This document shows, piece after piece, positions 16,065-24,765 of a DNA stretch of 64,000 nucleotides (position 1 is the first letter of the stretch; each line of letters opens with the position of its first letter). Position numbers and translations under genes: made by a program. The DNA is from Pseudosulfitobacter pseudonitzschiae (GTDB lineage Bacteria > Pseudomonadota > Alphaproteobacteria > Rhodobacterales > Rhodobacteraceae). The stretch is from contig NZ_FQVP01000012.1 in NCBI RefSeq assembly GCF_900129395.1, positions 1 through 64,000 on the forward strand, given 5' to 3'. The notes under the pieces are model-generated. The model was not told where the DNA came from. It searched no databases and saw only the letters and a list, made by a program, of their open reading frames with translations.

Positions 16065-17210
16065 TCAGAGCGTCGACTCGGTGCCCAGAATATTCGTGAC
16101 CTGGCTGGACAGGACACCGCCGTTGCCGTGCGCCATTGCCAACTCGGCCCCGTCGATCTGGCGGTCTCCGGCGTCGCCGCGCAGCTGGCGCACCGCTTCG
16201 ACCAGCGTGAAGATGCCGTACATGCCAGGATGCACACAGGACAGCCCGCCGCCGTTGGTGTTGACCGGCAGATGACCGCCGGGCGCGATGCCGCCGTTTT
16301 CAACAAAGGCACCACCTTCGCCTTTCTTGCAAAAGCCCAGATCCTCAAGGAACAGGATCACGTTGATCGTAAAGGCGTCGTAAAGCTGCACAACGTCAAT
16401 GTCGGCGGGCTTGACGCCGGCCATTTTCATCGCCGTCGCACCGGATTGGGCCGCGCCGGTCACGGTCAGGTCCGGCACCTCGGAAATGTCGCGGTGCGTC
16501 GTACCTTCGCCGCCCCCCAGCAGATAGACCGGGGGCCTGGGGTGATCTTTGGCCGTCTCGGCCCGCCGCATCACCAGCGCGCCGCCGCCGTCGGTGACAA
16601 GGCAACAGTCGCGCACCCGCAGCGGATCCGAGACCAGCCGCGAGGCAATGACATCCTCGCGCGTCAGGGGATCGCGTATGAACGCCTCGGGGTTCTTTTG
16701 CGCCCAAGCGCGGGCAGCTACCGCCACATCGGCCAGCTGTTCGCGCGTGGTGCCGAACTGCGTCATGTGACGGTCTGCGGCCAGCGCGTAGGACGACAGC
16801 GGGAACATCGGCTTATAGGGCGCTTCATAGGTTGGCAGACCGAGCGCGGTCATCAACTTGCCCGAGGCAGTGCGCTGGTTCGATCCGTAGCAGATCAGCA
16901 CGGTGTCGGCGAGCCGCAGCTCCAGCAGCATTGCGGCCCAGAGCGTGTGCGACAGGAACGACGATCCGCCCGTGCGGTTGTTCATGGTGAACTTGGGGTT
17001 CAGCCCCAGTTCCTGGGCCAGCGTAAGCCCCGACAGCATGTCCAATGGCTGGCAGGTGGCAATGGCGTCGACGTCGCCAAGCGACACCACGGCATCGGCC
17101 AGCGCGCCATGTACGGCCTCGACAGTGATTTCCATCGCGCTCTTGCCATGAGCCTCGCCACAGCCGGCCAGCGCCGCTCCGACGATGGCGGCTTTTCCCC
17201 GCAAACTCAT
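16065..17210 (-). CDS. Thiolase-fold protein lacking the nucleophilic Cys; probable DUF35-dependent aldolase
   Basis: A 381-residue SCP-x-type thiolase-fold protein, clearly paralogous to the one at 6420 (shared LYGSNQRTASGKL-like, LYDAFTIN and HPGMYG segments). The nucleophile loop is RTGGSSF with Thr80 at the Cys site, and the last loop is MAHGNGG without Cys. It overlaps its DUF35 partner by 4 bases. It is the last gene of the eight-gene operon 24442-16065, where it should perform the chain-cleaving step after dehydrogenation. Retro-aldol rather than thiolytic cleavage is inferred. Confidence 0.85.
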   Translation of the reverse strand: MSLRGKAAIVGAALAGCGEAHGKSAMEITVEAVHGALADAVVSLGDVDAIATCQPLDMLSGLTLAQELGLNPKFTMNNRTGGSSFLSHTLWAAMLLELRLADTVLICYGSNQRTASGKLMTALGLPTYEAPYKPMFPLSSYALAADRHMTQFGTTREQLADVAVAARAWAQKNPEAFIRDPLTREDVIASRLVSDPLRVRDCCLVTDGGGALVMRRAETAKDHPRPPVYLLGGGEGTTHRDISEVPDLTVTGAAQSGATAMKMAGVKPADIDVVQLYDAFTINVILFLEDLGFCKKGEGGAFVENGGIAPGGHLPVNTNGGGLSCVHPGMYGIFTLVEAVRQLRGDAGDRQIDGAELAMAHGNGGVLSSQVTNILGTESTL

Positions 17211-17602
17211 GATGCACCTCTTTCGGGCCGGAACACCACTGCAGGTCCGCCGTCTGCCCCTTCGCCAATCGAGGCCCTGACCTTCAGTCCGGCGGCGATT
17301 TCGTCATGCGTGATGCCGTCCACGCGCGACATCATGCGCACGCCTTCTTCAAGGTCCACAAGCACCACGTTGTAGTCGCCGCCCCTTTCCGGCTTTCGAC
17401 GCACAACCGTCCGCGCATAGATCGTTCCCCGCGCCGTGGGTGCCACCCATCCAAGGTCTGCGCTGCCACATGTCGGGCAGATCACGCGCGGGTGAAAGAC
17501 ATGCGCACCGCAGGCACCGCATTTCTGGATCTCGAAGACGCCCTCGGCCAGCTTGGCGGCAAAGACGGCGTCCGGCCCCGGGCTGTTTTTCATATCAGTC
17601 AT
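17207..17602 (-). CDS. DUF35 zinc-ribbon/OB-fold partner of a thiolase-like protein
   Basis: A 131-residue protein with zinc-ribbon cysteines Cys28, Cys31, Cys42 and Cys45 and a C-terminal OB-fold starting about YARTVVRRKPE. It is closely similar to the protein at 6039. The start at 17602 is one base after the upstream SDR stop; another ATG at 17593 is possible. The thiolase-like gene overlaps its end by 4 bases, which supports a stoichiometric complex. Confidence 0.88.
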   Translation of the reverse strand: MTDMKNSPGPDAVFAAKLAEGVFEIQKCGACGAHVFHPRVICPTCGSADLGWVAPTARGTIYARTVVRRKPERGGDYNVVLVDLEEGVRMMSRVDGITHDEIAAGLKVRASIGEGADGGPAVVFRPERGAS

Positions 17603-17603
17603 C

Positions 17604-18380
17604 TCAGAATCCAATGTGATAGCCGCCATTCACGCTCAGGTGCTGGCCGGTGATGTAGGATGCCGCGTTTGACAACAGGAAACAGACCGGTTGCGCTACT
17701 TCTTCGGGGGTGCTCATACGCCCCATCGGGATCTGCGCCATGTACTTGTCGGCGAACTTGTCCGAGCGGATCGTTTCGGTCATCGGCGTTTCCACCATTC
17801 CGAAACAGACCGAGTTGACGTTGATCCTGTAACGGCCCCATTCGCGCGCGGCGCTCATGGTGAGGCCGAGCACGCCGGATTTCGCGGCACCATAGTTGAT
17901 CTGGCCGATCGTGCCGCGGCGGCCGGCATCGGAGGAAATATTGACGATGGCACGCCGCGCCGCGCTGTCCGGGTCTTTCTGGGCCTGGTCCCTGTAATAG
18001 GTGCCTACAGCCTGCAAACAGGCGAAGACGCCGGTGAGATTGACGTCGATGACCTGCTGCCATGTGGCACGGTCCATCTTGTGGATCATCGCGGCGCGCA
18101 CGATGCCGGCGTTGTTCACCAGCCCGTTGATATCCCCGAATTCGTCTAGCGCGAATTTCACCAGTTTCTCGGGAAAGTCCGGGTCAGCCACGTTCCCGAC
18201 AAGGGCGCGGGCATTGCCGCCGATCTGTTCAGCAGTTTCCTTGACCCCGTCTTCGTTAAGATCGTTCACAATGACACTGGCACCCAGCTCGGCCGCCAGT
18301 TGCGCCACGCCGCGGCCAATACCCTGACCGGCGCCGGTAACGATAACCACCTGATTTTCCAATGACATCGGGTTGATCAT
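17604..18380 (-). CDS. Short-chain dehydrogenase/reductase, 3-hydroxyacyl-CoA dehydrogenase-like
   Basis: A 258-residue classical SDR with the nucleotide motif TGAGQGIG at 15-22, NNAG at 89-92, and the catalytic Ser149/150, Tyr163 and Lys167. NAD(P) would oxidise or reduce a hydroxyl/keto group, most plausibly on a 3-hydroxyacyl-CoA in this operon, although SDR substrates cannot be read from sequence. GGAGACAG precedes the ATG, and the start overlaps the stop of the thioesterase gene by 4 bases. Confidence 0.9.
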   Translation of the reverse strand: MINPMSLENQVVIVTGAGQGIGRGVAQLAAELGASVIVNDLNEDGVKETAEQIGGNARALVGNVADPDFPEKLVKFALDEFGDINGLVNNAGIVRAAMIHKMDRATWQQVIDVNLTGVFACLQAVGTYYRDQAQKDPDSAARRAIVNISSDAGRRGTIGQINYGAAKSGVLGLTMSAAREWGRYRINVNSVCFGMVETPMTETIRSDKFADKYMAQIPMGRMSTPEEVAQPVCFLLSNAASYITGQHLSVNGGYHIGF

Positions 18381-18853
18381 TTCTGTCTCCTCACTTCATG
18401 CGTTGTTGCAACAGGGTTTCCGCCGCCCGGCTCGGGTTGGGGCGATGGCGGCGTAACCCGCTTGATCACCGCATCGCCATGCGCCAGGCGTAGTCCGTCC
18501 TGATTGACAATCTCGCCTTGCGCGAACACCAGCTTGCGCCCGCCTCCGGCGATGTGCGCGTGTGCCGTCAGCGTGTCGCCCTCGACCGCTGGTCCGACAA
18601 AACTGGTGGTGAGCGAAAGTGTCAGGCAGCGATGACCGGGGCGGCCTTCGCCCGCAAATGCTGCGCAAAACGTGACCGCGTTGTCCAGCATGGTTGCGTA
18701 GACCCCGCCGTGCACAGCGAAAGCGCCGTTCAGGTGGTCGCAGGTGATCTTCAATTGCAATTCCGCCCTGCCCTCGGACCAGGAAACGAAGCGGACGCCC
18801 AGCAAGGCGTTGAACGGGGCGGGCACCTCGGGTTTGCCATCCTGTGCACTCAT
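18377..18853 (-). CDS. PaaI-type hot-dog thioesterase
   Basis: A 158-residue PaaI/YbgC-like protein with the characteristic VHGGVYATMLDNA segment (His48-Gly49-Gly50) and a single hot-dog fold. Such enzymes hydrolyse dead-end acyl-CoA and free the CoA. The start at 18853 is one base after the TRAP permease stop; the frame stays open further upstream but would then lie inside the permease gene. It is probably a housekeeping valve for the acyl-CoA products of this operon. Confidence 0.82.
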   Translation of the reverse strand: MSAQDGKPEVPAPFNALLGVRFVSWSEGRAELQLKITCDHLNGAFAVHGGVYATMLDNAVTFCAAFAGEGRPGHRCLTLSLTTSFVGPAVEGDTLTAHAHIAGGGRKLVFAQGEIVNQDGLRLAHGDAVIKRVTPPSPQPEPGGGNPVATTHEVRRQK

Positions 18854-18854
18854 C

Positions 18855-20822
18855 TCAGGCGGCCTTTCGATCGCGCGAAAACGCCACCATGACCGCCCCA
18901 AGCACCGTGATAGCGACACCGGCCCCAACCGCGCCGGGGATCGGAACGGCCAACATCGGGGTCGAGGGCAAGGCGAAGGCCAACCCGGCAATCCCGAGCA
19001 GAATCCGTGCGACCGCGCCCGTGGGCCCGGGTTCGATACGGCCGACCCCCAGCAGGTACCCCTGCAATCCAGCGCAGATCAGCAGGACACCGATACCCGC
19101 GCGCAGGACCGTCAAGGCACTGTCAACCAACCCCGCCTGCAAGGTGTACGCGGGATCGAGCACAAAGAAGAAGGGCACGATATAGATAATGGTGCCCAGT
19201 TTCATCGCCTCGTAGGCGGCAGCGAAGGGCCGGGCCTGTGCAATCGCCGCTGCGGCGAAAGCCGCCAGCGCCACGGGCGGGGTAATGTAGCTCAGCATGC
19301 TCCAGTAGAGGATGAACAGATGCACGCCGATCGGATCAAGCCCGCCGGCGATCAGGGCCGGGGCCAGAGACACGGCAAGGATGACATAGGCCGCTGTCAC
19401 CGTCATGCCCATCCCGAGGATGAAGCTGGTCAAAGCCCCCAGAAGCAGCAGCAGGAAGGTGTTCCCCCCGGCGATGAATAGCAAGTCGTTTGAAATCGTG
19501 CCGGACATGCCGGTCACCGCCAGCCCGCCGACAATCAGCCCGACCGCCGCGAGGATCGCGACCAGTTCGACAAACAGCCGCCCCGTCGCCACCAGGAAGT
19601 TCATCAGTTCCTGCCGCCCCCAGCGCGATTTCGACAGCAGTTGGTTCAGACCGATCAGCAGCGCGGTCGCATAGAACGGGGCGATCGCTTCGCGCTTGAG
19701 ATAGAGCAGCATCCAGATGAGAAGCCCGAAGACGGCGAGGAAGTACCAGCCTTCACGCAGCACCTTGCCGAACCTGGGGAGTTCGGCACGCGGCACGCCT
19801 TTCAGCCCGTTGCGCGCCGAATAAGCGTCGATCTGGGCGAACAGGGCAAAGAAATAAAGCAGCGAGGGCAGCACCGCCGCAACCACGATGTTTGTGTAGT
19901 CGGTCAGCAGAAAGCTCGCCATGACAAACGCCGTGGCCCCCATGATCGGTGGCATCAGCACTGCGCCGGTCGACGCCGCCGCCTCGATCCCGGCGGCATA
20001 GCTGGGCCTGAAGCCCACCTTTTTCATCGCCGGAATGGTAATCGAGCCGGTGGTGAGCACATTGGTAATGACGCTGCCGCTCATCGAGCCGGTAAGCCCG
20101 CTGGTCAGAACGCCGACCTTGGCAGGTCCGCCCCGGACATGTCCGAGCGCGGAAAAGGCGATGTCGATAAAGAACGGCCCCGCGCCGGTGTGCTGCATCG
20201 CGACCCCGAAAATCATGAAGCCGACGACAAGATTGACGAAACTGCGCATCGGGATGCCCAGAACGCTTTCGCCGCTCATGGCGTGGAAGATCGCCGTTTC
20301 AACCGGCGGGCGCTGGAACCCCTGAATTGGCCCCGGCGCATAATCGGCGATCATCGGATAGACGGAAAACATCAAGATGACGCCGAAGAGCATCCATCGG
20401 CCGGTGCGCCGCGCCGCCACCAGCAGCAGGAACCAGAAGGCGAAGCTGGCAATCACGGCATGGGTGGGGGCTGCGAAATCCCATCCCTTGTTGACCACGC
20501 TGTTCCCGTAATAGGCAAAGAACGCGCAGGTGATCAACGCCAGAAAGGCCAGGAAGTAATCCCACCACCGCGTTGACCCATGCGGGTTTGTCTTGCTGCA
20601 CGGAAAGATCAGGTAAACGAGGGGTAACGTCAGCAGCAGCATCACGTAGAGGTAATGAATCTCAAGCAGGCGGATGTTCATGAAGAACCCGAGATTGAAG
20701 AGATGATTGATTGACGCCGCCGACAACAGAATCGCCGATGCGGCAAGCAACCCGCGAAGGGAGGGGGGCAGGGCGCCCATGCCCATCGGCTGTGCCGCTT
20801 CGTCCTGTATTTCCCGTGGCAT
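18855..20822 (-). CDS. TRAP transporter permease, fused small and large subunits (TAXI type)
   Basis: A 655-residue very hydrophobic membrane protein, the size of the fused DctQ-DctM permeases that work with TAXI binding proteins. The N-terminal third holds the small-subunit-like helices, and the large-subunit core includes the GGPAKVGVLTSGLTGSMSG and GSITIPAMKKVGF stretches typical of these permeases. It should move a carboxylate driven by an ion gradient. It follows its binding-protein gene after a 67-bp gap with a hairpin and precedes the thioesterase. Substrate unknown, presumably the acid degraded by this operon. Confidence 0.93.
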   Translation of the reverse strand: MPREIQDEAAQPMGMGALPPSLRGLLAASAILLSAASINHLFNLGFFMNIRLLEIHYLYVMLLLTLPLVYLIFPCSKTNPHGSTRWWDYFLAFLALITCAFFAYYGNSVVNKGWDFAAPTHAVIASFAFWFLLLVAARRTGRWMLFGVILMFSVYPMIADYAPGPIQGFQRPPVETAIFHAMSGESVLGIPMRSFVNLVVGFMIFGVAMQHTGAGPFFIDIAFSALGHVRGGPAKVGVLTSGLTGSMSGSVITNVLTTGSITIPAMKKVGFRPSYAAGIEAAASTGAVLMPPIMGATAFVMASFLLTDYTNIVVAAVLPSLLYFFALFAQIDAYSARNGLKGVPRAELPRFGKVLREGWYFLAVFGLLIWMLLYLKREAIAPFYATALLIGLNQLLSKSRWGRQELMNFLVATGRLFVELVAILAAVGLIVGGLAVTGMSGTISNDLLFIAGGNTFLLLLLGALTSFILGMGMTVTAAYVILAVSLAPALIAGGLDPIGVHLFILYWSMLSYITPPVALAAFAAAAIAQARPFAAAYEAMKLGTIIYIVPFFFVLDPAYTLQAGLVDSALTVLRAGIGVLLICAGLQGYLLGVGRIEPGPTGAVARILLGIAGLAFALPSTPMLAVPIPGAVGAGVAITVLGAVMVAFSRDRKAA

Positions 20823-20862
20823 GCCCGATTTCCCTATGTTGTCCCAGCCAATCCGATGATAC

Positions 20863-20883
20863 GCGGCGCCAGAAAAGCGCCGC
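20863..20883 (-). terminator. Intercistronic hairpin between TAXI binding protein and TRAP permease
   Basis: GCGGCGC at 20863-20869 and GCGCCGC at 20877-20883 form a perfect 7-bp stem with a 7-base loop, between the binding-protein stop at 20890 and the permease start at 20822. There is no T-tract. It could stabilise the upstream message or partly stop transcription, giving more binding protein than permease. Similar hairpins follow the other two binding-protein genes of the window. Confidence 0.5.
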
Positions 20884-20889
20884 GCCGTT

Positions 20890-22038
20890 TCAGCGGAAAA
20901 AGACCTCGTGACCGCCGGCTTCCAGCGCTTCGGCGCGCACCTTCATCCAGGCAGCGGTGAACTCTTGTTCATCATCCGGGGCGCCGTCGACGAAGCCTTC
21001 CCAGGCGTCCATCAGAACCTTCTGCCGATCGACCATCACGTCCTGATTTTCCTGAGCTTCAGCCGTCCAGAGGCCCTTTTCCTTGAAATAGGCAACACTG
21101 CCATCGCTCCACGGCATCACCCAGGACAGGATCTGGCGATCTACCCCGTAGGCATTCGCGCCGGGGGCGGCGTCCTTGTATTCGTCAAATCCCGCATCGA
21201 GGGCGGCGACGATGTTGCGCACCTCGGTGGCGCTCTGATCGGCTTCGGTGACAAGGATCGGGTAGGGGTACAGCGCCATGGGCAAAGGCGAGGCGGGGTC
21301 GATTGCTGGTCCCACAGACACCATGTGCGGCGTTACGAAGGGCGTGACGCCGGTATAACGGGCCCAGGCTTCGGCATCGTCCGCCGGTGTTTCAAGCCAC
21401 TTGAGGCCCCGGGGGCTGGATTCGATCTGATAGTTCACGGTGGTTGTCGTCAGCGCAAAGGCGGCGTCCACGCGATCCTCCAGAATGCCCTTGAGAGAAT
21501 TCACGTAGCCCGAAAACTCGACTGCCTCCACATCGTCCCATGTCAGGTCCGCAAAGGCCAGCAGTCCCTCCATATTGACATCAATCGCGGGTGAACTGGC
21601 GGCGCGGCCAACCCGTTTGCCCTTGAGATCGGCAACCGTCTCGATACCGGCATCGGCCGCGACGGCCACACCCAGACCGTAGTCGCCCACGGCCTGAAGC
21701 ACAGCGCGGATCGGCTGTGGACCCCATTCCGGTGCGGCGAACAGGAACACCCCTTCGCCGGCGAAGTAGGACGCGATCCCGCACAGGCAGTAATCCACCG
21801 CGCCATTCTTGAGAGGCGTCATCCGCGAGACGTCGTTGCGCCCCGGAAGCACCCGGATCGTCGTGCCGAACCGGCTGCGCATCATATTACCGATGGCAAT
21901 TGAATGCGCGTGGCCCGCCGACCCCGTGTCATAGGCCGACCAGGCGATGACGTCGGGCAGCTCGATGTCCTGCGCGCCGACCGGCGCGGCCATCGCCAGA
22001 CACCCGGCAGCAGCGATACTTGTCCATTTGAAGTTCAT
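20890..22038 (-). CDS. TAXI-family TRAP transporter substrate-binding protein
   Basis: A 382-residue periplasmic protein with a signal peptide of about 22 residues (Lys4, a short hydrophobic stretch, then cleavage near GAQ-D). The body matches TAXI receptors: a GRNDVSRMTPLKNGAVDY segment, an ADLKGKRVG segment at about 137-145, and a long C-terminal helical region. It captures a carboxylate and delivers it to the permease at 18855. A strong AAGGAGGAG Shine-Dalgarno sits before the ATG. It lies after the two ACAD genes in the same operon. Confidence 0.92.
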   Translation of the reverse strand: MNFKWTSIAAAGCLAMAAPVGAQDIELPDVIAWSAYDTGSAGHAHSIAIGNMMRSRFGTTIRVLPGRNDVSRMTPLKNGAVDYCLCGIASYFAGEGVFLFAAPEWGPQPIRAVLQAVGDYGLGVAVAADAGIETVADLKGKRVGRAASSPAIDVNMEGLLAFADLTWDDVEAVEFSGYVNSLKGILEDRVDAAFALTTTTVNYQIESSPRGLKWLETPADDAEAWARYTGVTPFVTPHMVSVGPAIDPASPLPMALYPYPILVTEADQSATEVRNIVAALDAGFDEYKDAAPGANAYGVDRQILSWVMPWSDGSVAYFKEKGLWTAEAQENQDVMVDRQKVLMDAWEGFVDGAPDDEQEFTAAWMKVRAEALEAGGHEVFFR

Positions 22039-22086
22039 GTTGATCTCCTCCTTGTTGGTTTATTCCGGCGCGACCGGGCGGTAAGC

Positions 22087-23313
22087 CTAAAGTTCCGAGA
22101 ATGGCGCGCTCTTATCCACGCGAATGTCGGGCGGCAGCCCGAGAATGCGTTCGCCGATGATCGTGCGCTGGATCTCGTCCGAGCCGCCGGCGATGCGGTT
22201 ACCGGGGGCGGTCAGATATTCGTTGCGCCACCGCGCGGTATCGTCTCCAGCTTTGACCGAAATGCCCGCCGCCGTCCCGGCCAGTTCCATCCCGAAGGCG
22301 CCCATCTCCTGCCGCAGCTTGCCCAGCAGCAGCTTTCCGATCGAACTTTCCTCACCCGGAGCCTCACCGCGCGAAAGCGACGTCATGACCCGGTAAGAGG
22401 TGAATTCCAGTCCGCGCTGCCGCGCGACGAAATCGGCAATACGTGAGCGCACTTCGCCGTCTTCGATGGCCGGGCGTCCGTTGCGTTCGACACGGGTGGC
22501 AAGGGCGATCAATTCCTCCGCGCGGGCCCCGCCGCTGGCACGCCCGACCGAGATGCTGAACCGTTCGTTCATCAGCGTCGTCAACGCCACCTTCCAGCCT
22601 TCGGATTCGCCGCCCAGGCGGGCGCTGTCCGGTACGCGCAGGTCGTCGATGAACACCTCGTTGAAGCTGGCACCGCCCGAAATCTGGCGGATCGGACGGG
22701 TTTCGATGGCCGGATCTGACATGTCCACAAGGAACATGGTCAACCCCTTGTGCTTGGGCACCTGCGGGTCTGTGCGTGCCAGAAGGATGCCGTGGCTGGA
22801 ATAATGCGCGCCCGAGGTCCAGACTTTCTGGCCGGAGATCACCCAGTCGTCCCCGTCGCGCCGCGCACGGGTGCGTATGCCTGCCAGATCAGATCCGGCA
22901 GCGGGTTCGGAAAACAACTGACACCAGATATCCTCTCCGGTCAGGGCGCGCGGAAGGACCGCGGCTTTCTGGGCCTCGGTGCCGTGCATCATGACCGTCG
23001 GCCCGACCAGTCCGATGCCGATCAGGAAGGCGTTGGGCGGTACGGCATAGCGTCCTTCTTCCTGATTCCAGATCACCTGTTCGATCGGCGTCGCATCGCG
23101 TCCGCCGAAGGCGCGCGGCCAGGTCAGTCCGGCCCAGCCCGCTTCGGCCTTGCGGGCCTGCCAGTCGCGCGCCCGCGCGACCTCGTCGGCGTCGCGGGCC
23201 ATAAAGTGATCCTGAGCTTTCTCGCTGCCGTCCCGCAGGGTTGCGTTGGCATCCAGCCAGCTCCGCGCGTCTGAGCGAAAGGTAGCTTCTTCGGGGCTGT
23301 CGCTAAAATCCAT
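22087..23313 (-). CDS. Acyl-CoA dehydrogenase, catalytic subunit of a heteromeric pair
   Basis: A 408-residue ACAD with a FSEPAAGSDLAGI segment and the C-terminal motif AGGSDEIQ, catalytic base Glu380. The start at 23313 matches the family N-terminus (MDFSDSPEE); the frame extends further up but into the preceding gene. Its partner at 23330, immediately upstream, lacks the base, so the two probably form an alpha2beta2 enzyme. They head the eight-gene operon with the TAXI-TRAP importer. Confidence 0.92.
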   Translation of the reverse strand: MDFSDSPEEATFRSDARSWLDANATLRDGSEKAQDHFMARDADEVARARDWQARKAEAGWAGLTWPRAFGGRDATPIEQVIWNQEEGRYAVPPNAFLIGIGLVGPTVMMHGTEAQKAAVLPRALTGEDIWCQLFSEPAAGSDLAGIRTRARRDGDDWVISGQKVWTSGAHYSSHGILLARTDPQVPKHKGLTMFLVDMSDPAIETRPIRQISGGASFNEVFIDDLRVPDSARLGGESEGWKVALTTLMNERFSISVGRASGGARAEELIALATRVERNGRPAIEDGEVRSRIADFVARQRGLEFTSYRVMTSLSRGEAPGEESSIGKLLLGKLRQEMGAFGMELAGTAAGISVKAGDDTARWRNEYLTAPGNRIAGGSDEIQRTIIGERILGLPPDIRVDKSAPFSEL

Positions 23314-23329
23314 GTGTCTGATTTCCCTG

Positions 23330-24442
23330 TCAGCTTGCGGCCCGTAGAGGTGTCGCCAGATGCCCGAGCAGCCGCTCGCGCCATATGGCCGCCGTGCCAA
23401 GTTCGGCCTTCAACTGCCAGCCACGCCGCAAGAACAGATGCGGGTCGGCCGCCCATGTGAATCCGATACCGCCGTGCAGCTGGATCGATTCCTCAGTGGC
23501 GAATTGCACGGCATCGAGAGCGGTGAGGCGCGCGACTGCGGCCGCTTCGGGCAGTCGACTGTCACCGCTCGCCAGCGCCCAGGCACCGAAGAAGGCATTG
23601 GACCGCGCCAATTCAATTTTGGCGAACATGTCCGCGAGCCGGTGCTTTACCGCCTGAAACCCGCCAATCGCACGCCCGAACGCGTGCCGCTCGCCGGCAT
23701 AGTCCGTGGTCAGGGCAAGGGCGCGCTCCGCTAGGCCGATCTGTTCGAAGGCGGCCAGCACTGCGGCGCCGTCCAGCAGCCGCCGGATCGCCGCAGGGTC
23801 CGAGCCGGGCAGCAGCTCGACCGGCGCGTTGTCGAAGTCGATTCTGGCCGCCGGACGTGTGCGGTCGATCGGGTCGAGCGCACCGATTGTCACGCCCGAG
23901 CCGGAAAGATCCGCAAGATAAAGACGCGGCGTGCCTTCCTCATCGGTCGCAGCGACAAGAGCGTGGGTCGCCTCGGCACCGAACGTGACCGGCGCTTTCT
24001 GTCCCGAAAGACGATCCTGCACCACTTTTGCCGATACGGTATCGGGTGCGAGCCCGCCGCCCTCGGCAAGCGCCGTGGCTATGATCGTGCGGCCTTTGGC
24101 TATGCCGGGCAGAAGCGATGTGCGCTGGTCTTGCGTTCCGGCGGATTGAAGGGCCGGAACCGCCATACACAGGGCCGGCAGGTAAGGTACTGCGGCCAGA
24201 CTGCGACCGATTTCCTCGGCAAGGATCGCCAGTTCCACCGCGCCCATCCCTGCGCCACCCTCCGCTTCCGATATGGCGAGGCCAAGCCAGCCGCCATCGG
24301 CCAGTACGGACCAGGTGGCCGTATCGAACCCGTCGGCGCCGTCGAGCCGGTTGTGCGCGCTCTTCAGGGTGGCGTGATCGCCCAGCATCCGGGCCAGTGT
24401 TTCGCGTATGGTATCCTGCTCCTCGGAAAATCCGAAATTCAT
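23330..24442 (-). CDS. Acyl-CoA dehydrogenase, non-catalytic-type subunit of a heteromeric pair
   Basis: A 370-residue ACAD-fold protein, first gene of the 24442-16065 operon. The start follows AGGAGGT and matches the family N-terminus (NFGFSEEQDTIRE). It retains AGERHAFGRAIGGFQAVKHR and QLHGGIGFTWAADPHLFLRR but has no GGTNEI-type motif, so no catalytic base at the usual site. The following ACAD, 16 bases away, supplies it. The promoter region contains the GCACATATGTG palindrome at 24547. Confidence 0.88.
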   Translation of the reverse strand: MNFGFSEEQDTIRETLARMLGDHATLKSAHNRLDGADGFDTATWSVLADGGWLGLAISEAEGGAGMGAVELAILAEEIGRSLAAVPYLPALCMAVPALQSAGTQDQRTSLLPGIAKGRTIIATALAEGGGLAPDTVSAKVVQDRLSGQKAPVTFGAEATHALVAATDEEGTPRLYLADLSGSGVTIGALDPIDRTRPAARIDFDNAPVELLPGSDPAAIRRLLDGAAVLAAFEQIGLAERALALTTDYAGERHAFGRAIGGFQAVKHRLADMFAKIELARSNAFFGAWALASGDSRLPEAAAVARLTALDAVQFATEESIQLHGGIGFTWAADPHLFLRRGWQLKAELGTAAIWRERLLGHLATPLRAAS

Positions 24443-24765
24443 GCCGGAGTACCTCCTTGCAGTTGTGAAGATCGAGTGGGTGTTGGCCGACGGTAGGTTG
24501 GCTATCGGGCCTGACCAAACACTAACGCCCGGTGGTCGTGCGAAACCACATATGTGCAATGTCGCATCGAGAACGGCGAAACGGACCGCCAAACCGGATT
24601 CATCACGGATGTGCTTGATTCGAGTGCGCCCCACAAAAGTGGCCGCTTCGATTGATTAGTCTCGCTGTTGCACCTTAACCTGCGGAAAGCGGGGAATGTT
24701 CAGGTCGCGGGACTGGCGTGGCCGTACCTTCGCACCAGATGGGACTCGACAGGAGAAAGAGCGGC
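24443..24765. promoter_or_regulatory. Divergent promoter region between the 24442 (-) operon and the MaoC-IclR unit (+)
   Basis: This 323-bp spacer holds no convincing gene. Its clearest feature is the CACATATGTG palindrome at 24547-24556. Since the divergent plus unit contains an IclR gene, the site could serve autoregulation and control of the eight-gene operon together. Confidence 0.5.
24547..24556. promoter_or_regulatory. CACATATGTG palindrome, copy 1
   Basis: A perfect 10-bp palindrome; on the minus strand the match extends to GCACATATGTG, the 11-base core shared with the sites at 29914 and 31028. It lies 105 bp before the ACAD start at 24442 (-) and 210 bp before the MaoC start at 24766 (+). 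Probable target of the IclR protein at 25355, by position only. Confidence 0.55.

Noticed and set aside
24515-24535. CTAAC half-site in the divergent spacer at about 24521
   Set aside because: Only one arm of the CTAACA-NN-TGTTAG dyad is present; the other half does not match, so I did not count it.
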